A program made the translations under genes and the position numbers. The notes beneath the pieces are model-generated. The model was not told where the DNA came from. It saw only the letters and a list, made by a program, of their open reading frames with translations, and did not search any database. This document shows positions 1 through 8,478 of a stretch of DNA of 64,000 nt, in pieces (within the stretch, counting starts at the first letter, position 1; each line of letters starts with the position of its first letter). This DNA is from Bacillaceae bacterium OF18-1A. Its GTDB lineage: Bacteria > Bacillota > Bacilli > Bacillales > Bacillaceae_G. The stretch lies in assembly GCA_027694045.1 (NCBI GenBank), contig JAQEWB010000001.1:1346065-1410064 (forward strand). Reading direction: 5' to 3'.

Positions 1-81
1 GTAACCTTTTTTATATTTCACATTCTCTTTCCTTGTCTCCCTTATACTGTAGTGGTACTCTAATAGTAAGGGGGAGAAATT

Positions 82-276
82 ATGAACACATTAACAATTG
101 AATTACCGAAAGAAACGGCTGAAAAACTTGATTTATTAAAGCGCGCTTATGAAAAGAAAACAGGTGCTGCCATTTCTGAGAGCACTCTTCTTCAAACACT
201 TATCTCAAAAGAATTTATCCAAGCGATAACTCCTTTTGATTTACAACAAATTATTAATGGAAAGGAACAGCATTAA
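82..276 (+). CDS. Small ribbon-helix-helix-like protein, function unknown
   Basis: This 64-residue protein starts at an ATG preceded by a strong AGGGGGAGA ribosome site. Its first residues (NTLTIELPKE, then a helix with TAEKLDLLKRAYEKKTG and a second helix rich in SESTLLQTLISKEF) have the beta-strand, helix, helix layout of ribbon-helix-helix (CopG/Arc type) DNA-binding proteins. There is no adjacent toxin gene, so an antitoxin role is not supported. It is monocistronic, with its own terminator overlapping the stop codon. The fold is inferred from pattern only; function is unknown. Confidence 0.7.
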   Translation: MNTLTIELPKETAEKLDLLKRAYEKKTGAAISESTLLQTLISKEFIQAITPFDLQQIINGKEQH

Positions 277-292
277 TCGCTGTTCTTTTTTT
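265..292 (+). terminator. Intrinsic terminator after the small RHH-like gene
   Basis: GAACAGC (265-271) pairs with GCTGTTC (279-285), followed by a run of T. The hairpin overlaps the stop codon of the 64-residue gene. Confidence 0.85.
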
Positions 293-340
293 ATTTTTTT
301 CAAAATATCAAAAGTTTTTTATTTATTTTTCGAAAAACTA

Positions 341-369
341 TTGACTATGATAATGATAACCATTATCAT
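341..369 (+). promoter_or_regulatory. Sigma-A promoter overlapped by a Fur box
   Basis: TTGACT (341-346) and TATCAT (364-369) are separated by exactly 17 bp. The sequence GATAATGATAACCATTATC at 349-367 matches the 19-bp Fur consensus GATAATGATAATCATTATC at 18 of 19 positions and lies over the spacer and -10 element. Iron-replete Fur would therefore block this promoter. No protein gene follows in this direction; the next element is a short C-rich transcript ending in a terminator. Confidence 0.88.
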
Positions 370-376
370 TTATTAT

Positions 377-486
377 GAAGCCAACAATTGATGAATCAAC
401 CAAACGCTCAGTAACATTGTTACCCCTCTTTTTCATATAGAAAGGCACTGTACATTCCCCCTGTTTGTACAGTGCCTTTCTTGTTT
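377..486 (+). ncRNA. fsrA: Fur-regulated small RNA, likely FsrA homologue
   Basis: From the predicted start near 377 to the terminator there is room for a transcript of about 105-110 nt and no credible ORF. It has a C-rich unpaired stretch (ACCCCTCTTTTT, about 422-433) and a 15-bp perfect terminator stem (440-454 with 466-480) whose loop holds CCCCC. B. subtilis FsrA is a Fur-repressed small RNA of this size that uses C-rich segments to bind ribosome sites of iron-using genes. The promoter logic, length and C-rich patches all agree. Identity with FsrA is inferred from these traits, not from an alignment. The T-tract after the stem is weak (TTGTTT). Confidence 0.72.
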
Positions 487-1333
487 ATCCTTCAAATAAA
501 TTTAATTGCTCAGGTTTCGGCTCACCATATGTAATGTTCATCATTTTCATCAACTGTTTTGCATTATCTGCCGCATCCCCGCCCGAATTGTTGTTAAATA
601 GTACGAAGATGTCCTTTGTCTTCTTTTTCAATTGCTCTAGTCGCTCTACCCATTCTTCCAATTCTTTATTGTTGTAACGATACAAACAGCGAACCGCCCT
701 CCAATTTTCACTTTTATCAAGCCATCCATGAACATTCCGCCCATGAAAACGTATTAACGCCATGTCTGAATTCGTTACTTCTAATACGAGTGGTACCGAT
801 CCTATTCCTGCCTGTGGTTCATCACAAATTGTATGGATCCATTTCTCCTGTTCTAAAAATTGTAACGTCTTATCACTCATCTCCGGAGAAAACCATGTTT
901 GATTTCGAAATTCTATGGCACACGGTAAACCTTCCATTTTTTCTTTCGTATACCGAAGAAAATCTACATTTTTCACTTTGCAATCGAACCATGGTGGATA
1001 TTGGAATAAAATTGTTTTTAATTTATTCGCTTCTATTAACGGGAGAATAGATTGTTTATATACATCAAACATCTCATCGAAAGTAGAAAAAGGAATTTCT
1101 CCCTTCATATGCCCTGTCATCCCTTGATACGCTTTTACGATAAATGAAAAATCTTTTGGTGTTTCCATCACCCATTTTGTATAATTTCGTGCAGGTTGCA
1201 TTGCATAAAACGAACTATCCACCTCCACAATAGGAAAATATTCACTGTATGTTCGTAATTTATTTCTATTTTCATAGGGATCTATATATAAAGAATTATG
1301 ATCTCCCCACCCTGTCACTCCAATGAAAAGCAA
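485..1333 (-). CDS. yunF: DUF72 family protein YunF
   Basis: This 282-residue protein has the DUF72 pattern: N-terminal FIGVTGWGDH, then EVDSSFYAMQPARNYTKWV, an FSFIVKAYQ segment, CAIEFRNQTWF and a C-terminal FNNNSGGDAADNAKQL. The family adopts a TIM-barrel-like fold; its biochemical role is not established. Length is typical. The start ATG at 1333 has a GGAGGAATA-type site just upstream (1336-1345). The gene converges with the Fur-controlled small RNA, whose terminator almost touches the stop codon. The annotation rests on family recognition; no enzyme activity can be assigned. Confidence 0.88.
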   Translation of the reverse strand: MLFIGVTGWGDHNSLYIDPYENRNKLRTYSEYFPIVEVDSSFYAMQPARNYTKWVMETPKDFSFIVKAYQGMTGHMKGEIPFSTFDEMFDVYKQSILPLIEANKLKTILFQYPPWFDCKVKNVDFLRYTKEKMEGLPCAIEFRNQTWFSPEMSDKTLQFLEQEKWIHTICDEPQAGIGSVPLVLEVTNSDMALIRFHGRNVHGWLDKSENWRAVRCLYRYNNKELEEWVERLEQLKKKTKDIFVLFNNNSGGDAADNAKQLMKMMNITYGEPKPEQLNLFEG

Positions 1334-1419
1334 ACATATTCCTCCCTTTCTAACTTCATCTTATACTACTTACTGCTCAAACACTTCCGCTAATCCATTT
1401 CATCTTGCTATTTGCAGGT

Positions 1420-1540
1420 TGCGACTCCCCCAGCTAAAGCAAAAGTCGTGCTGCCTATAAATACCCAAGTAGTGAGAGCTAATAATCAGTGGGTGATGGT
1501 CAAAACTGCCACTGATTAAAGTTTCACCTTATTAAGTAGC
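1420..1540 (-). repeat. Dispersed B. cereus-type repeat, copy A
   Basis: Read on the minus strand the element starts AAGGTGAAACTTTAATCAGTGG, split by a loop from CCACTGATTATTAGCTCTCAC, and ends in GGCAGCACGACTTTTGCTTT and GGGGGAGTCGCAAC. Related but divergent sequences occur at 13,185, 32,705 and 41,085. The inner AATCAGTGG/CCACTGATT pair can form a hairpin. It lies between the divergently oriented yunF and the sensor kinase gene. Bacillus cereus group genomes are known to carry families of such short interspersed repeats (bcr elements); assignment to a named family is not made. Confidence 0.7.
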
Positions 1541-1615
1541 CTTTCTTTAAGAGTATCCGTATAAAAATATGATATACTAGATGGAAGAATTTTTAAATTG
1601 AGGGGTTATTTATTT

Positions 1616-2887
1616 ATGCTTCCAAACGATAATATTTTATCTCATGAAAAACGAATAGAAGAACTAGAAAATAAAGTACGTTTTTATGAAGAACTTGTGA
1701 ATCAATTACCGCATCATTTCACATATAAAAATCCACATATTGGTTTACAACTAAAAAAAACAAGAACAACTCATTCCATTCAAAACATACAAAAAGAGAA
1801 TAAAGATGCCGTTTTTCAACTCACTTGCGATTCCTTATTTTTATTTGAGCAACTTGAAAAACACTTTGTTCATATTTTTGATGCTTTTTCACATCACGTA
1901 ACCTTTATTGATAATAAAGGGATTATTACTTTATGTAATCAAGTTGCTGCAGATGATTTTGGGGTAATACGAAATGATATAATTGGTAAACCAATTCAAC
2001 AATTACTAAACTTGCCAGAAGAAAAAATTAAAGCTATTGAAACATTAAAAACAGGAACAGAAATATATAACGAAGAAATTTTAGACAAAAACTATGGGAT
2101 TGTAAATAACCGCATTATTCGTGATTATAACGGAGAAATTTTTAGAGTTATTAGTGTCTTTCATTACTTAAACTCAGAGCGTGATGCAGAGAAATTTTCA
2201 TTAGCAGGAAGAATCGCAGCTGGAATCGCACATGAAGTACGTAATCCTCTTACAACAGTACGAGGATACTTACAATTTTTACAAGAAAGCGTCTCTCCAT
2301 CTAATAAAGAATTATTTGAAAACCTACTTATCCCTGAATTAGATCGTGCAAACAGTATTATTACAAAATTTTTAGCCATTTCAAAAACTCGAGAATTTAC
2401 AAGAGAACCTTTTCCTATTAATACATTTTTACGTGAGTACATTCAACAGTTATTAGCTAGTGAGGTCTTTTTGCATAACATTGCAATTGATTATAATTTT
2501 TCTACCGAATTAGACGGTGTACAAGTCCATATTGATCGTCATGAACTTGTGCAAGTTTTTTTAAACCTATTTCAAAACGCTGTCGATGCCCAAGGCGAAA
2601 AACCTCTTTCTATTCAAATCGCTAGTTATCGCCTAGATAACTTTGTTCGAATTACTTTCACAGATAACGGAATTGGTATTCCTCCTGCTATTCAAGAGTA
2701 TATATTTGATCCGTTCTTCTCAACAAAAGATTCAGGAACCGGACTAGGGTTGTCAGTAACAAAAAAAATTATTCAAAATCATAATGGCACATTAAAGATG
2801 ACTAGTAATCAACATGGTACAACTTTCACTATTTCTATTCCAATTTTCCCTCAAATAAACTTTGACGCAATGAACCAGTACACATGA
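1616..2887 (+). CDS. PAS-domain sensor histidine kinase (sporulation-kinase-like)
   Basis: The protein is 423 residues from the ATG at 1616, which sits 10 bp after GAGGGG; an upstream in-frame TTG at 1598 overlaps that site and is rejected. Residues about 1-45 are a coiled coil, about 80-185 a PAS domain (HVTFIDNKGIITLCNQ), then a HisKA domain with the phospho-accepting His in AAGIAHEVRNPLTT (near residue 206) and an ATPase domain with NLFQNAVDA, DNGIGIP, DPFFSTK and GTGLGLS boxes. There are no membrane segments, so it is cytosolic. The layout resembles KinA/KinE-type kinases feeding Spo0F in Bacillus. No response regulator is adjacent, which fits an orphan phosphorelay kinase, but the signal is unknown. 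Confidence 0.88.
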   Translation: MLPNDNILSHEKRIEELENKVRFYEELVNQLPHHFTYKNPHIGLQLKKTRTTHSIQNIQKENKDAVFQLTCDSLFLFEQLEKHFVHIFDAFSHHVTFIDNKGIITLCNQVAADDFGVIRNDIIGKPIQQLLNLPEEKIKAIETLKTGTEIYNEEILDKNYGIVNNRIIRDYNGEIFRVISVFHYLNSERDAEKFSLAGRIAAGIAHEVRNPLTTVRGYLQFLQESVSPSNKELFENLLIPELDRANSIITKFLAISKTREFTREPFPINTFLREYIQQLLASEVFLHNIAIDYNFSTELDGVQVHIDRHELVQVFLNLFQNAVDAQGEKPLSIQIASYRLDNFVRITFTDNGIGIPPAIQEYIFDPFFSTKDSGTGLGLSVTKKIIQNHNGTLKMTSNQHGTTFTISIPIFPQINFDAMNQYT

Positions 2888-2901
2888 TGTACGATTATCC
2901 G

Positions 2902-2953
2902 AACTGCACGTTAATTGTTAAAGAACGTCTAACAATTAACGTGCAGTTTTTTA
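2902..2953 (+). terminator. Strong terminator after the sensor kinase
   Basis: AACTGCACGTTAATTGTTA (2902-2920) pairs perfectly with TAACAATTAACGTGCAGTT (2930-2948), followed by TTTTTA. Confidence 0.93.
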
Positions 2954-3055
2954 TTCTCATCCTTCTTTACGTTTCTTTACCTCAAATTTACTCTATCTTA
3001 ATCCTTATTTTGTATGATAAATAGTGAAGCCAAAGACATGAAAGAGGGATAAAAA

Positions 3056-3484
3056 ATGAGAGTTGTATCATTAATACGCATTTGGATTGCTCTTATGGTA
3101 TGCATTATTTTATGTATAGGATTTTTTTTAACTCTAAAATATTCCACTATATCCAAAGCAGAGAAAAAAACAGTTCCATACAAGCTTTTGTATACAAAAC
3201 AAAACAATATCCCTTACTCAAATTCCGCAAATAAGGAAAAAAAAGTTATAAAAGGAATGCTAATCACGAAAGCTTCTAGTTACGAAACGCTACTTCAAAT
3301 TGCTGAAACAATTAAAGATCAATATACGAATAAAGAAGTGGATGAAATTATTCTTTCTATTCATAATGAAAATAACGGTAGTTATGAGGAAGATTTACCT
3401 TATGAGCCTATTAGTAAAGGAAAAATAATGGTCACTTTTGATTCTAAATCCTTTGGCAGTACAAATGTGACACTCCATGAATGA
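3056..3484 (+). CDS. Membrane-anchored hypothetical protein
   Basis: This 142-residue protein has a short basic N-terminus and one hydrophobic segment (residues about 7-27, IWIALMVCIILCIGFFLTLK) that would anchor it in the membrane with the remainder outside. The exterior part (about 60-142) has a mixed alpha/beta pattern with no motif I recognise. AGAGGGATAAAA precedes the start. It stands alone between two terminators and converges with the penicillin-binding protein gene. Function unknown. Confidence 0.7.
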   Translation: MRVVSLIRIWIALMVCIILCIGFFLTLKYSTISKAEKKTVPYKLLYTKQNNIPYSNSANKEKKVIKGMLITKASSYETLLQIAETIKDQYTNKEVDEIILSIHNENNGSYEEDLPYEPISKGKIMVTFDSKSFGSTNVTLHE

Positions 3485-3506
3485 CTACATCCATTTCTCA
3501 TAATAA

Positions 3507-3541
3507 AAAGAGGCGAATCTCGTTATTCGCCTCTTTCTTTT
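3507..3541. terminator. Bidirectional terminator
   Basis: AAAGAGGCGAAT and ATTCGCCTCTTT form a 12-bp stem, with A-rich sequence on the left and T-rich on the right. It serves the hypothetical gene on the plus strand and the penicillin-binding protein gene on the minus strand. Confidence 0.9.
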
Positions 3542-5582
3542 ACCAAAGTGATGGAATCCACTCTTTCACTTTATCAAACCATTCTTGCTGGTCTTTTTTC
3601 CTTTGTTGTTCCTCTTCTTTTCTTCTCTTCTCTTCTTCTTTTCTTCTTTTTTCCTCTTCTATTGTGTTCAATTGTTTTTTATAATCGGCCTCAGATATTA
3701 GAGATAACTGAAATGCTTTTTGTGCTGGATTTGCATTCGCTTTTTTCATAATATCCCGGAACATTGTCGTCGTAATTTGACTACCACCTGGAATGTAATG
3801 CTCACTATCTGTTTTATCATATCCTACCCAAATCGCACCTACTAAGTCTGGTGTATATCCAACAAACCATGAATCCTTTGCACCAGTGCTCGGACCATTT
3901 ACAAGTTGCGTAGTCCCTGTCTTACCTGCCGTATCAACATTATTAACTTTTGCTTTCTCGCCCGTTCCCTTTTCGACAACACCTTTTAATAAATATGTCA
4001 TCTTTTGAGCAACTTTCTCGCTCGTCACGCGTGTCTCTTTCTTATACCATTTTCCAATTGTTTCACCTTCAGCATTTTGAATCTCTCTAATTGCATGAGC
4101 CTCTACTTGAACACCATCATTTGCAAAAGTACTGTAGGCTTGAGCCATTACAAACGGTGAGGTCCCCATATGCATCCCACCTAAAGCAATTGGATAAGTA
4201 CGATCTTCTGGCTCTAACGGGATACCAAATCGCTCTAAAGATTTCAATCCTTTATCTAATCCTATTTGCTCTAATAACCAAACAGCTGAAACATTGTATG
4301 ACTTTGCCACCGCTTCATACATTGTCACATCACCATGGAAAGTATGATCACTATTTTGCGGTTTATATTCTTTAATATTAAACGGTTCATCTTTTAATAT
4401 ATCGTACACTTCGTAGCCTTCCTCTAAAGCTGGTACATAGACCGCTAGAGGCTTTAAAGTTGAGCCTGGTTGTCTTTTTAATTGTGTTGCATGGTTAAAC
4501 TGCAAAAACTGATACGGTCCTCTGCCCCCAACTAAAGCTGGAACACCACCTGTTTTCGGATTCATAAGAACTACACCGGTTTGCATAAGTTGTTCTGAGT
4601 CACTACCTTTAAAATAGCCATCATTATTCACAACATCCTCTACAGCCTGTTGTTTTTTCGGATCAAGCTCTGTATAAATACGATAACCACCTGCTAAAAT
4701 TTCATTTTGAGTTAATTCGTACTTGTCCATTGCTTCTCTAACAATATAGTCTACATATTGAGAATATTTCCCCTTGTACTTATCATCAACACCGCGCTTT
4801 AATACAAGCCCGCTCTCTTTTTCTTTATTATACTGTTCGTCAGAAATATACTCTTGCTCTTTCATTAAACCTAATACAACATTACGTCGCTCAATTGATT
4901 TATTAAAGTTTTTATAAGGCGAATACGCAGACGGTGCTTTAATTAATCCCGCAATTGTTGCAGCTTCTGCAATTGTTAAATCCTTTACATCTTTATCAAA
5001 ATAAGATTTAGCTGCTCTTTTTATCCCCCAAGCACCTTCACCAAAATAAATTTGATTCATGTACATTTCAATAATTTCATCTTTTGTATAAGTACGTTCT
5101 ATTTTTTTCGTTAGAAAATATTCCTTTATTTTGCGCGAGAAGGTACGATCTTGTGTCAAAAATACATTTTTTGCAAGTTGTTGTGTAATTGTACTTCCTC
5201 CCGCTACAACTTCTCCTGCTGTAATATTCTTAAAAACTGCACTTATAATTCCACTATAATAAATGCCACGATGATTAAAAAATTCCTTATCTTCTACCGC
5301 AACAATCGCCTGAACCATAACATCAGGAATATCTTTTCTTTTAACTCCTTCGGTTTTCGAAGAAGCTAATTTAGTCGCAACTTCATTATTCGCATCGTAA
5401 ATTAAAGTCGGTTGCGGAACAGCTTGTTTTAATGCAGATATGTCTTGAATGGAAATTATTATATTTACAGCAACAAATAGAATAACGAGCAAACTTCCCA
5501 ATACAATTAATGAATTGCGAAGTTTCTTCCTCTTATTGAACCACTCAAGCGTTCTTTTTAAGTGAGTGTTCTTCAATTTCAT
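3540..5582 (-). CDS. Class A penicillin-binding protein (PBP1A family)
   Basis: A bifunctional peptidoglycan synthase of 680 residues. One transmembrane helix (about 24-46) is followed by a GT51 glycosyltransferase domain with EDKEFFNHRG (catalytic Glu near 97), GGSTITQQLAKN and MYMNQIYFGEG, and a transpeptidase domain with SxxK at S374-K377 (GSTLK), SYN at 428-430 and KTGTTQ near 555. The C-terminus is a highly charged, repetitive KRRKEEE tail ending in Trp-rich WIPSLW. It would polymerise and crosslink wall at the outer face of the membrane. The domain set resembles B. subtilis PbpF or PonA; which orthologue cannot be decided here. Confidence 0.93.
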   Translation of the reverse strand: MKLKNTHLKRTLEWFNKRKKLRNSLIVLGSLLVILFVAVNIIISIQDISALKQAVPQPTLIYDANNEVATKLASSKTEGVKRKDIPDVMVQAIVAVEDKEFFNHRGIYYSGIISAVFKNITAGEVVAGGSTITQQLAKNVFLTQDRTFSRKIKEYFLTKKIERTYTKDEIIEMYMNQIYFGEGAWGIKRAAKSYFDKDVKDLTIAEAATIAGLIKAPSAYSPYKNFNKSIERRNVVLGLMKEQEYISDEQYNKEKESGLVLKRGVDDKYKGKYSQYVDYIVREAMDKYELTQNEILAGGYRIYTELDPKKQQAVEDVVNNDGYFKGSDSEQLMQTGVVLMNPKTGGVPALVGGRGPYQFLQFNHATQLKRQPGSTLKPLAVYVPALEEGYEVYDILKDEPFNIKEYKPQNSDHTFHGDVTMYEAVAKSYNVSAVWLLEQIGLDKGLKSLERFGIPLEPEDRTYPIALGGMHMGTSPFVMAQAYSTFANDGVQVEAHAIREIQNAEGETIGKWYKKETRVTSEKVAQKMTYLLKGVVEKGTGEKAKVNNVDTAGKTGTTQLVNGPSTGAKDSWFVGYTPDLVGAIWVGYDKTDSEHYIPGGSQITTTMFRDIMKKANANPAQKAFQLSLISEADYKKQLNTIEEEKRRKEEEKRRKEEEQQRKKDQQEWFDKVKEWIPSLW

Positions 5583-5843
5583 TCGTTCACTTCCTTCGTT
5601 TGTTTACACTCTTCTTTTCAAAAGGAAGAATATACCTCCTTTTAAATTTATTATAATAACGCAGTCGTTCCTATAGTGTAAAGCATTTCTTTCACATTCA
5701 TACTTTTTGCAAGAAAAGGACATTCTACAAGTAAGATATTCAACATTCATTATTAATATTATTAATGCAACAATGTGAGTTATGTTAAGTTTTTGTAAAC
5801 TTTTCGATAAAATGTTTTAAAAAACGACAGTTTTTTGTTAGAA

Positions 5844-5872
5844 TTGACTAGCCAATATATTTTACATATATT
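5844..5872 (+). promoter_or_regulatory. Sigma-A promoter for the DUF47-pit operon
   Basis: TTGACT (5844-5849), a 17-bp spacer and TATATT (5867-5872) lie just before the operon, giving a very short leader. The rest of the divergent intergenic region 5583-5893 holds only AT-rich sequence and the ribosome site of the PBP gene; I see no other element there. Confidence 0.7.
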
Positions 5873-5893
5873 ACTTTTGTGGGGGTAACAATA

Positions 5894-6514
5894 ATGGTCT
5901 TTAAATCAAAAAAAGATAAATTTTCTGAAATGCTTATGAATGTTTCCGAAAATTTAAAAGAAGGCGCACAGTTTTTCGTGGAGTATAAAATTAAAAATGC
6001 TAGCGATTTAAAAGAATTTTCTATGCGCATGAAAGAATATGAGTCAAAAGGTGACTCATTTATTCACGAAATCATTATGGAGCTAAACAAAGCGTTTATT
6101 ACTCCTATTGAACGTGAAGACATCCTACAGCTTGCAATGAGTATGGATGATGTATTAGACGGATTAGATCACAGTGCTGGTCTGTTCGAAATGTATTCTA
6201 TTACAGAAGCTGATGAATACATGATTAAATTCGTTGAGGCAATTAATCAATGTGCGATTGAGATTGCAAACTCTGTTGAACTAATGTCTAACAAAAAATT
6301 AGTCGACATTCGTACAAATGCAATTAAGATTAAAGATTACGAATCACAATGTGATGATATTCGTCGTCATGCAATTAAGCACTTATTCTCTCGTGAAAAA
6401 GATCCGATTAAGATCATTCAATTCAAAGAAATTTACGAAGAGCTTGAAGAAGTAGCTGATAGCTGTCAAAGCGTTGCAAACGTATTAGAAACAATTATTA
6501 TGAAGAACGCGTAA
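5894..6514 (+). CDS. DUF47 (PhoU-like) accessory protein of Pit phosphate transporter
   Basis: The protein has 206 residues from the ATG at 5894, 7 bp after GGGGGT; the in-frame GTG at 5879 lies upstream of that site and is rejected. The sequence is all-helical and acidic, with EYESKGDSFIHEIIMELNKAFITPIEREDI and a second similar repeat (IKIKDYESQCDDIRRHAI), the signature of DUF47 proteins related to PhoU. These bind metals through E/D-rich motifs and accompany PiT-family transporters. The stop codon lies 11 bp before the pit start and its TAAGGAG forms part of the next ribosome site, so the two are translationally linked. Confidence 0.92.
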   Translation: MVFKSKKDKFSEMLMNVSENLKEGAQFFVEYKIKNASDLKEFSMRMKEYESKGDSFIHEIIMELNKAFITPIEREDILQLAMSMDDVLDGLDHSAGLFEMYSITEADEYMIKFVEAINQCAIEIANSVELMSNKKLVDIRTNAIKIKDYESQCDDIRRHAIKHLFSREKDPIKIIQFKEIYEELEEVADSCQSVANVLETIIMKNA

Positions 6515-6525
6515 GGAGTTTGATC

Positions 6526-7524
6526 ATGGATACACTCTTGGTACTGACCGTTTTAGTAGTCATTTGCGCCTTAGCTTTTGACTTTATCAATGGATTTCAC
6601 GATACAGCAAACGCTATTGCAACGGCTGTTTCAACAAAAGCTCTAAAGCCTAGACATGCCATTATTATGGCGGCTATTATGAACTTTTTAGGTGCAATGA
6701 CATTTACAGGTGTAGCAAAAACGATTACAAAAGATATCGTTGATCCATTCGCCTTACAAAATGGTTCTCTTGTAATTTTAGCTGCGTTACTTGCGGCAAT
6801 CGTATGGAATTTACTTACTTGGTACTACGGTATTCCAAGTAGTTCTTCGCATGCAATTATTGGCTCAATCGCGGGTGCAGCGATTGCTGCTGCTGGTTTT
6901 GCTGCTTTAAATTTCAAAGGATTCATAAAAATTATCGAAGCTTTAATCTTTTCACCGATTATCGCTTTCGTTATTGGTTATATCGTATACAGTATTTTTA
7001 AAGTAGTCTTCAAAAACTTTAACTTAACAAAAACGAATAAGAACTTCCGTATATTCCAGATTTTCACTGCAGCATTACAAGCTTATACACACGGTACGAA
7101 CGATGCGCAAAAAGCAATGGGAATCATTACGATGGCTCTTATGGCCAATAACTATCATACTTCTGACGACATTCCATTCTGGGTACAATTATGTTGTGCG
7201 ATTGCAATGGGACTTGGTACTTCTGTCGGCGGATGGAAAATTATTAAAACTGTCGGTGGACAAATTATGAAAATTCGTCCTGTAAATGGTGTAGCTGCCG
7301 ATTTATCATCATCACTTGTTATTTTCGGTGCAACATTCATTCACTTACCGGTTAGTACGACGCACGTTATCTCTTCTTCTATTTTAGGGGTTGGTGCTTC
7401 TCACCGTGTGAAAGGTGTAAAATGGGGAACTGCAAAACGCATGTTAATCACATGGGTAATTACACTTCCTATTTCAGCTTCTTTAGCTGCTCTATTTTAC
7501 TCCCTGTTACAATTTATTTTCTAA
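6526..7524 (+). CDS. pit: PiT-family inorganic phosphate transporter
   Basis: A membrane protein of 332 residues with about ten hydrophobic segments. It carries the two inverted PiT signature repeats: GFHDTANAIATAVSTKAL near the N-terminus and THGTNDAQKAMGII near residue 190, plus PSSSSHAIIGSI and PVSTTHVISSSI in the two halves. PiT proteins import phosphate (often as a metal-phosphate complex) driven by H+ or Na+. The start at 6526 follows AAGGAG at the right distance; the upstream in-frame TTG at 6520 does not. It forms a two-gene operon with the DUF47 gene and ends at a strong terminator. Confidence 0.95.
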   Translation: MDTLLVLTVLVVICALAFDFINGFHDTANAIATAVSTKALKPRHAIIMAAIMNFLGAMTFTGVAKTITKDIVDPFALQNGSLVILAALLAAIVWNLLTWYYGIPSSSSHAIIGSIAGAAIAAAGFAALNFKGFIKIIEALIFSPIIAFVIGYIVYSIFKVVFKNFNLTKTNKNFRIFQIFTAALQAYTHGTNDAQKAMGIITMALMANNYHTSDDIPFWVQLCCAIAMGLGTSVGGWKIIKTVGGQIMKIRPVNGVAADLSSSLVIFGATFIHLPVSTTHVISSSILGVGASHRVKGVKWGTAKRMLITWVITLPISASLAALFYSLLQFIF

Positions 7525-7526
7525 TC

Positions 7527-7568
7527 AAAAGTCGTCTTCCTTATTTTTCTAGGAAGACGACTTTTTTG
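7527..7568 (+). terminator. Terminator after pit
   Basis: AAAAGTCGTCTTCCT (7527-7541) pairs with AGGAAGACGACTTTT (7551-7565), followed by TTTG. Confidence 0.93.
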
Positions 7569-7651
7569 TGAACAAGCCTATTTCTTATAAAAAAACATGT
7601 ATAAACGTGTATAATAATTAGTGGATAAGTTATTTAGAGGAGTTGGCAATT

Positions 7652-8452
7652 TTGGAATACATCATGTTACTTTTCATCGGACTAATCGCCGGGACAGTCG
7701 GAAGCTTAGTCGGGCTTGGAGGCGGAATCATTATCGTTCCGTTATTAATTGGATTACATAGTTTATCACCACAACTTGCTGTGGGGACTTCTATGGTAAC
7801 AGTCGTTTTTACAGGACTATCTTCCACCCTTACTTATATGAAACATAAACGAGTAGATTATAAAAGTGGACTTATTTTATTTATCGGTAGTGGGCCTGGT
7901 GGTATTATCGGATCATGGGCGAACAAATTTTTAAACCAAGATACGTTTTCTTTATACTTTGGAATTTTTCTTATATTCGTCTCAATTCTTCTTATGCTAC
8001 GAGACAAATTAAAACCTCTTTCCTTATCAAATATGTCTGTAATTAAGCGTTCTTTTACAGATAATGAAGGAAATACTGTACACTATCAATTCCCACCGTT
8101 TCTCGCTATCTTTATCGCCTTTATAGTCGGGTTTATATCTGGGTTATTTGGAATTGGTGGTGGTGCTTTACTCGTTCCAGCAATGATGCTCCTTTTTGCA
8201 TTCCCAGCACATATTGCTGTAGCAACTTCAATGTTTATCGTATTTTTATCAGCAATTGTAAGCTCTGCAACTCACATCTCCCTTGGAAATGTTAGCTGGA
8301 TTTATGCATTAATCCTTATTCCAGGCGCGTGGATTGGCGGAAAAATCGGGGCTTATATTAATACAAAACTGAGTGGTAAAGCCGTAATTAATTTATTACG
8401 CATCACATTAATTATCCTTGGAACTAGATTAATTATTACTTCTTTTTTATAA
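7652..8452 (+). CDS. TSUP (TauE/SafE) family permease
   Basis: The protein has 266 residues starting at TTG 7652, 9 bp after GAGGAG; the TTG at 7643 abuts that site and is unlikely. It has seven to eight hydrophobic helices and the two TSUP half-signatures GTVGSLVGLGGGIIIVPLL near the N-terminus and GFISGLFGIGGGALLVPAM after the central loop. The family exports sulfite, organosulfonates or other sulfur compounds; the substrate cannot be told here. A central hydrophilic insert (about residues 125-150) separates the halves. It is monocistronic and followed by a weak hairpin (8455-8476). Confidence 0.88.
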   Translation: MEYIMLLFIGLIAGTVGSLVGLGGGIIIVPLLIGLHSLSPQLAVGTSMVTVVFTGLSSTLTYMKHKRVDYKSGLILFIGSGPGGIIGSWANKFLNQDTFSLYFGIFLIFVSILLMLRDKLKPLSLSNMSVIKRSFTDNEGNTVHYQFPPFLAIFIAFIVGFISGLFGIGGGALLVPAMMLLFAFPAHIAVATSMFIVFLSAIVSSATHISLGNVSWIYALILIPGAWIGGKIGAYINTKLSGKAVINLLRITLIILGTRLIITSFL

Positions 8453-8478
8453 CGTGTTCTTTTTAGAATACGTTTTTC

